From CAYGAW01 sp964492135 (GTDB lineage Bacteria > Chloroflexota > Anaerolineae > UBA7937 > B3-Chlor), in assembly GCA_964492135.1 (NCBI GenBank), contig CAZBJW010000239.1:1-6907 (forward strand): a stretch of 6,907 nucleotides of DNA, in the 5' to 3' direction. Shown in pieces: positions 5,256 through 6,907 of the stretch. Both the position numbers and the translations under genes were made by a program. Under the pieces are notes generated by a model. That model searched no databases. It was given only the letters and a program-made list of their open reading frames with translations, and was not told the origin of the DNA. Within the stretch, counting starts at the first letter, position 1, and each line of letters starts with the position of its first letter.

Positions 5256-6878
5256 ATGAAGATCACCAGCACAGACCAGATGCGAGAGATAGAGAAAGAG
5301 GCAGACGGCCGAGGCTTGACCTACGCCACCATGATGGAGAACGCCGGCCAAGCGGTGGCCCTGGAGATACGGGACCATTTTGGAGCGCGAGACAAGGCGG
5401 TGCTGGTGCTGGTAGGGCCGGGGAACAATGGTGGGGATGGACTGGTAGCAGCTCGCCATCTGCATGACGAAGGCGCCAACGTGCGTCTCTACCTCTGGAA
5501 GCGAAAGGTCAGAGGGGATGACAACTTCCGCCAGACTCAAGACAGAGGGATTCCCTACCTGCGGGCAGACGATGATAAGAATCGCCAGCAACTGAACAGC
5601 TTCCTCGATGCGACAGACATAGTGGTGGACGCTCTGTTGGGCACCGGTGTTACTCGACCTATTGGAGGCGTGCTCGAAGATGTCTTGAATCTGCTCAAGC
5701 AGAAGAGAAACGAGCTCAGGGGGGATGCCCCTCGAGTCGTGGCCGTGGATGTTCCCACGGGCTTGGACTGTGACTCGGGAGAAGTAGATCCGGCCACGGT
5801 GCCTGCCGACCTCACCGTTACACTGGCGCTTCCCAAGAGAGGTTTCTACTCCTTTCCCGGATCGGACTACCTGGGGGAACTGGTGATCTCCGATATCGGG
5901 ATCCCACCAGCCATGACCGAGCATCTATCGGTGGAACTACTGGAACCTGAGCTGGTCAAAAGCAAACTCCCTGATCGGCCCCGCCGGGCGCACAAGGGCA
6001 CTTTCGGCAAGGCCCTCATAGTGGCGGGCTCTCCCAACTACACCGGAGCCGCGTATCTTGCCAGTGCGGCAGCCACCCGGGTAGGCGCGGGACTGGTCAC
6101 GCTCTCCCTGGCACAGAGCCTCCATCCGATTCTGGCGTCCAAGCTCACTGAGGTCACTTTCCTCCTGCTGCCCCACGACCTGGGGGCGCTAGTGCCTCAG
6201 GCGATCAAACTCCTGCAAGAGCGACTTCCCGAGTACGACGCCCTGTTAGTTGGTCCTGGTCTGGGTCTGGAGGATTCCTCGGTGGAGTTCGTGCACGAGT
6301 TCGTGTGTGTGGAGCCAAGTGCTGTAGCGCGAAAGCTCGGCTTTGTGCCCGCCACGGGCCAGCCGAGCAGAGAAGCGGAAGAGAAAGGGCTTCCGCCCTT
6401 GGTAATAGACGCCGACGGCCTCAACGCGCTGGCACGAGCCTCGCGATGGTGGGAGTCCCTCGCTTCCCAGGCGGTCCTGACCCCCCACCCCGGCGAGATG
6501 TCTCGACTGCTCGACTGCTCGCTGGAGGAGGTGGAGTCCGACCGCGTGGCAATCGCTCAGAAGGCGGCTCAAAAGTGGACGCAGGTCGTGGTTCTGAAAG
6601 GCGCCCACACGGTCATCGCTGCCCCCGATGATCGCGTGGTGATCAGCCCCTTCGCCAATCCAGGCCTGGCTAGCGCGGGGACAGGCGACGTTCTGGCGGG
6701 TTCCATTGTGGGCTTTCTCGCTCAGGGATTATCGCCCTACGAGGCAGCTGTCGCCGGGGTATATGTGCACGGAGCAGCCGGGGAGATGGCCACAGCGGCC
6801 ATGGGGAACGCCGGTACCGTGGCCGGGGACCTGCTACCACTCCTTCCACTGGTGCTCAAGAAGCTTCGGACCGACTGA
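5256..6878 (+). CDS. nnr: Bifunctional NAD(P)HX epimerase / ADP-dependent NAD(P)HX dehydratase
   Basis: Repairs hydrated NAD(P)H: the N-terminal NnrE (YjeF_N) domain interconverts R- and S-NAD(P)HX, and the C-terminal NnrD (ribokinase-like) domain dehydrates the S form, with ADP in bacteria. From the ATG (540 residues) the epimerase spans about 1-220: MMENAG at 26-31, GPGNNGGDG at 54-62, DALLGTG at 125-131, DVPTGLDCDSG at 165-175. The dehydratase spans about 245-540: HKGTFGKALIVAG at 246-258, GAGLVT at 278-283, GPGLG at 333-337, IDADGLN at 384-390, TPHPGE at 409-414, NPG at 468-470 and GTGD at 475-478 with the likely catalytic D478. Domain order and length are normal for the fused enzyme. The stretch between GPGLG and IDADGLN is about 20 residues longer than I expect. 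The upstream GTG at 5163 lies before the promoter and would add 31 non-conserved residues. Tandem stops TGA TAG end the gene. Confidence 0.96.
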   Translation: MKITSTDQMREIEKEADGRGLTYATMMENAGQAVALEIRDHFGARDKAVLVLVGPGNNGGDGLVAARHLHDEGANVRLYLWKRKVRGDDNFRQTQDRGIPYLRADDDKNRQQLNSFLDATDIVVDALLGTGVTRPIGGVLEDVLNLLKQKRNELRGDAPRVVAVDVPTGLDCDSGEVDPATVPADLTVTLALPKRGFYSFPGSDYLGELVISDIGIPPAMTEHLSVELLEPELVKSKLPDRPRRAHKGTFGKALIVAGSPNYTGAAYLASAAATRVGAGLVTLSLAQSLHPILASKLTEVTFLLLPHDLGALVPQAIKLLQERLPEYDALLVGPGLGLEDSSVEFVHEFVCVEPSAVARKLGFVPATGQPSREAEEKGLPPLVIDADGLNALARASRWWESLASQAVLTPHPGEMSRLLDCSLEEVESDRVAIAQKAAQKWTQVVVLKGAHTVIAAPDDRVVISPFANPGLASAGTGDVLAGSIVGFLAQGLSPYEAAVAGVYVHGAAGEMATAAMGNAGTVAGDLLPLLPLVLKKLRTD

Positions 6879-6907
6879 TAGGCCACAGAGAATGAGAAAG
6901 GCAAGAG

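Noticed and set aside
5166..5924. Open frame of 252 codons on the minus strand
   Set aside because: Antisense to the NnrE domain, shows no family features, and is a shadow of the real gene.
6892..6907. Possible start of a next gene (ATG AGA AAG GCA AGA)
   Set aside because: Only five codons are visible before the window ends and the upstream sequence has at best a weak ribosome site; it cannot be supported.

Overview
This window is ordinary bacterial chromosome, about 57-60 % G+C by eye and almost fully coding. It carries seven protein genes and no RNA genes, mobile elements or CRISPR arrays. The gene set (replicative polymerase, glycolytic kinase, NAD(P)HX repair enzyme, small TIGR04076-type protein) suggests a free-living bacterium, possibly anaerobic. 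Protein style and the dnaE-pfkA neighbourhood make me think of Chloroflexota or a related deep-branching group, but that is a low-confidence impression.

Layout. (1) Positions 1-1720, plus strand: the C-terminal half of DnaE, the DNA polymerase III alpha subunit, cut by the left edge. (2) 1784-2767, plus: pfkA, 6-phosphofructokinase, 63 bp downstream and probably co-transcribed in part. (3) 2770-5024, minus: a four-gene cluster. In transcription order it encodes a 66-residue excisionase/MerR-like helix-turn-helix protein, a nitrilase-superfamily amidase, a metallo-beta-lactamase-fold hydrolase and a small Cys/His-containing TIGR04076-like protein. It ends 2 bp from the pfkA stop codon, so the two units converge with no spacer. 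(4) 5256-6878, plus: a bifunctional NAD(P)HX epimerase/dehydratase (Nnr), transcribed away from the cluster.

The 5025-5255 gap between the cluster and nnr is the richest non-coding stretch. It holds two back-to-back sigma70-type promoters. The minus-strand one is a perfect TTGACA-17 bp-TATAAT. The plus-strand one is TTGGCA-17 bp-TATAAT with an extended -10. A 6-bp inverted repeat covers the predicted minus-strand start site and could be an operator. The minus transcript would have a leader of about 110 nt containing a short GC-rich hairpin. These signals also settle the nnr start: the upstream in-frame GTG at 5163 lies upstream of the promoter, so the ATG at 5256 is the real start.

How the parts fit: DnaE and PfkA are housekeeping proteins and Nnr is metabolite repair. 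The minus-strand cluster joins a DNA-binding protein with two hydrolases and a conserved protein of unknown role. It looks like a small regulated metabolic or damage-control cassette, and it is the most interesting candidate here. Its substrate cannot be read from the sequence. I see no clear evidence of a defence system or mobile element.
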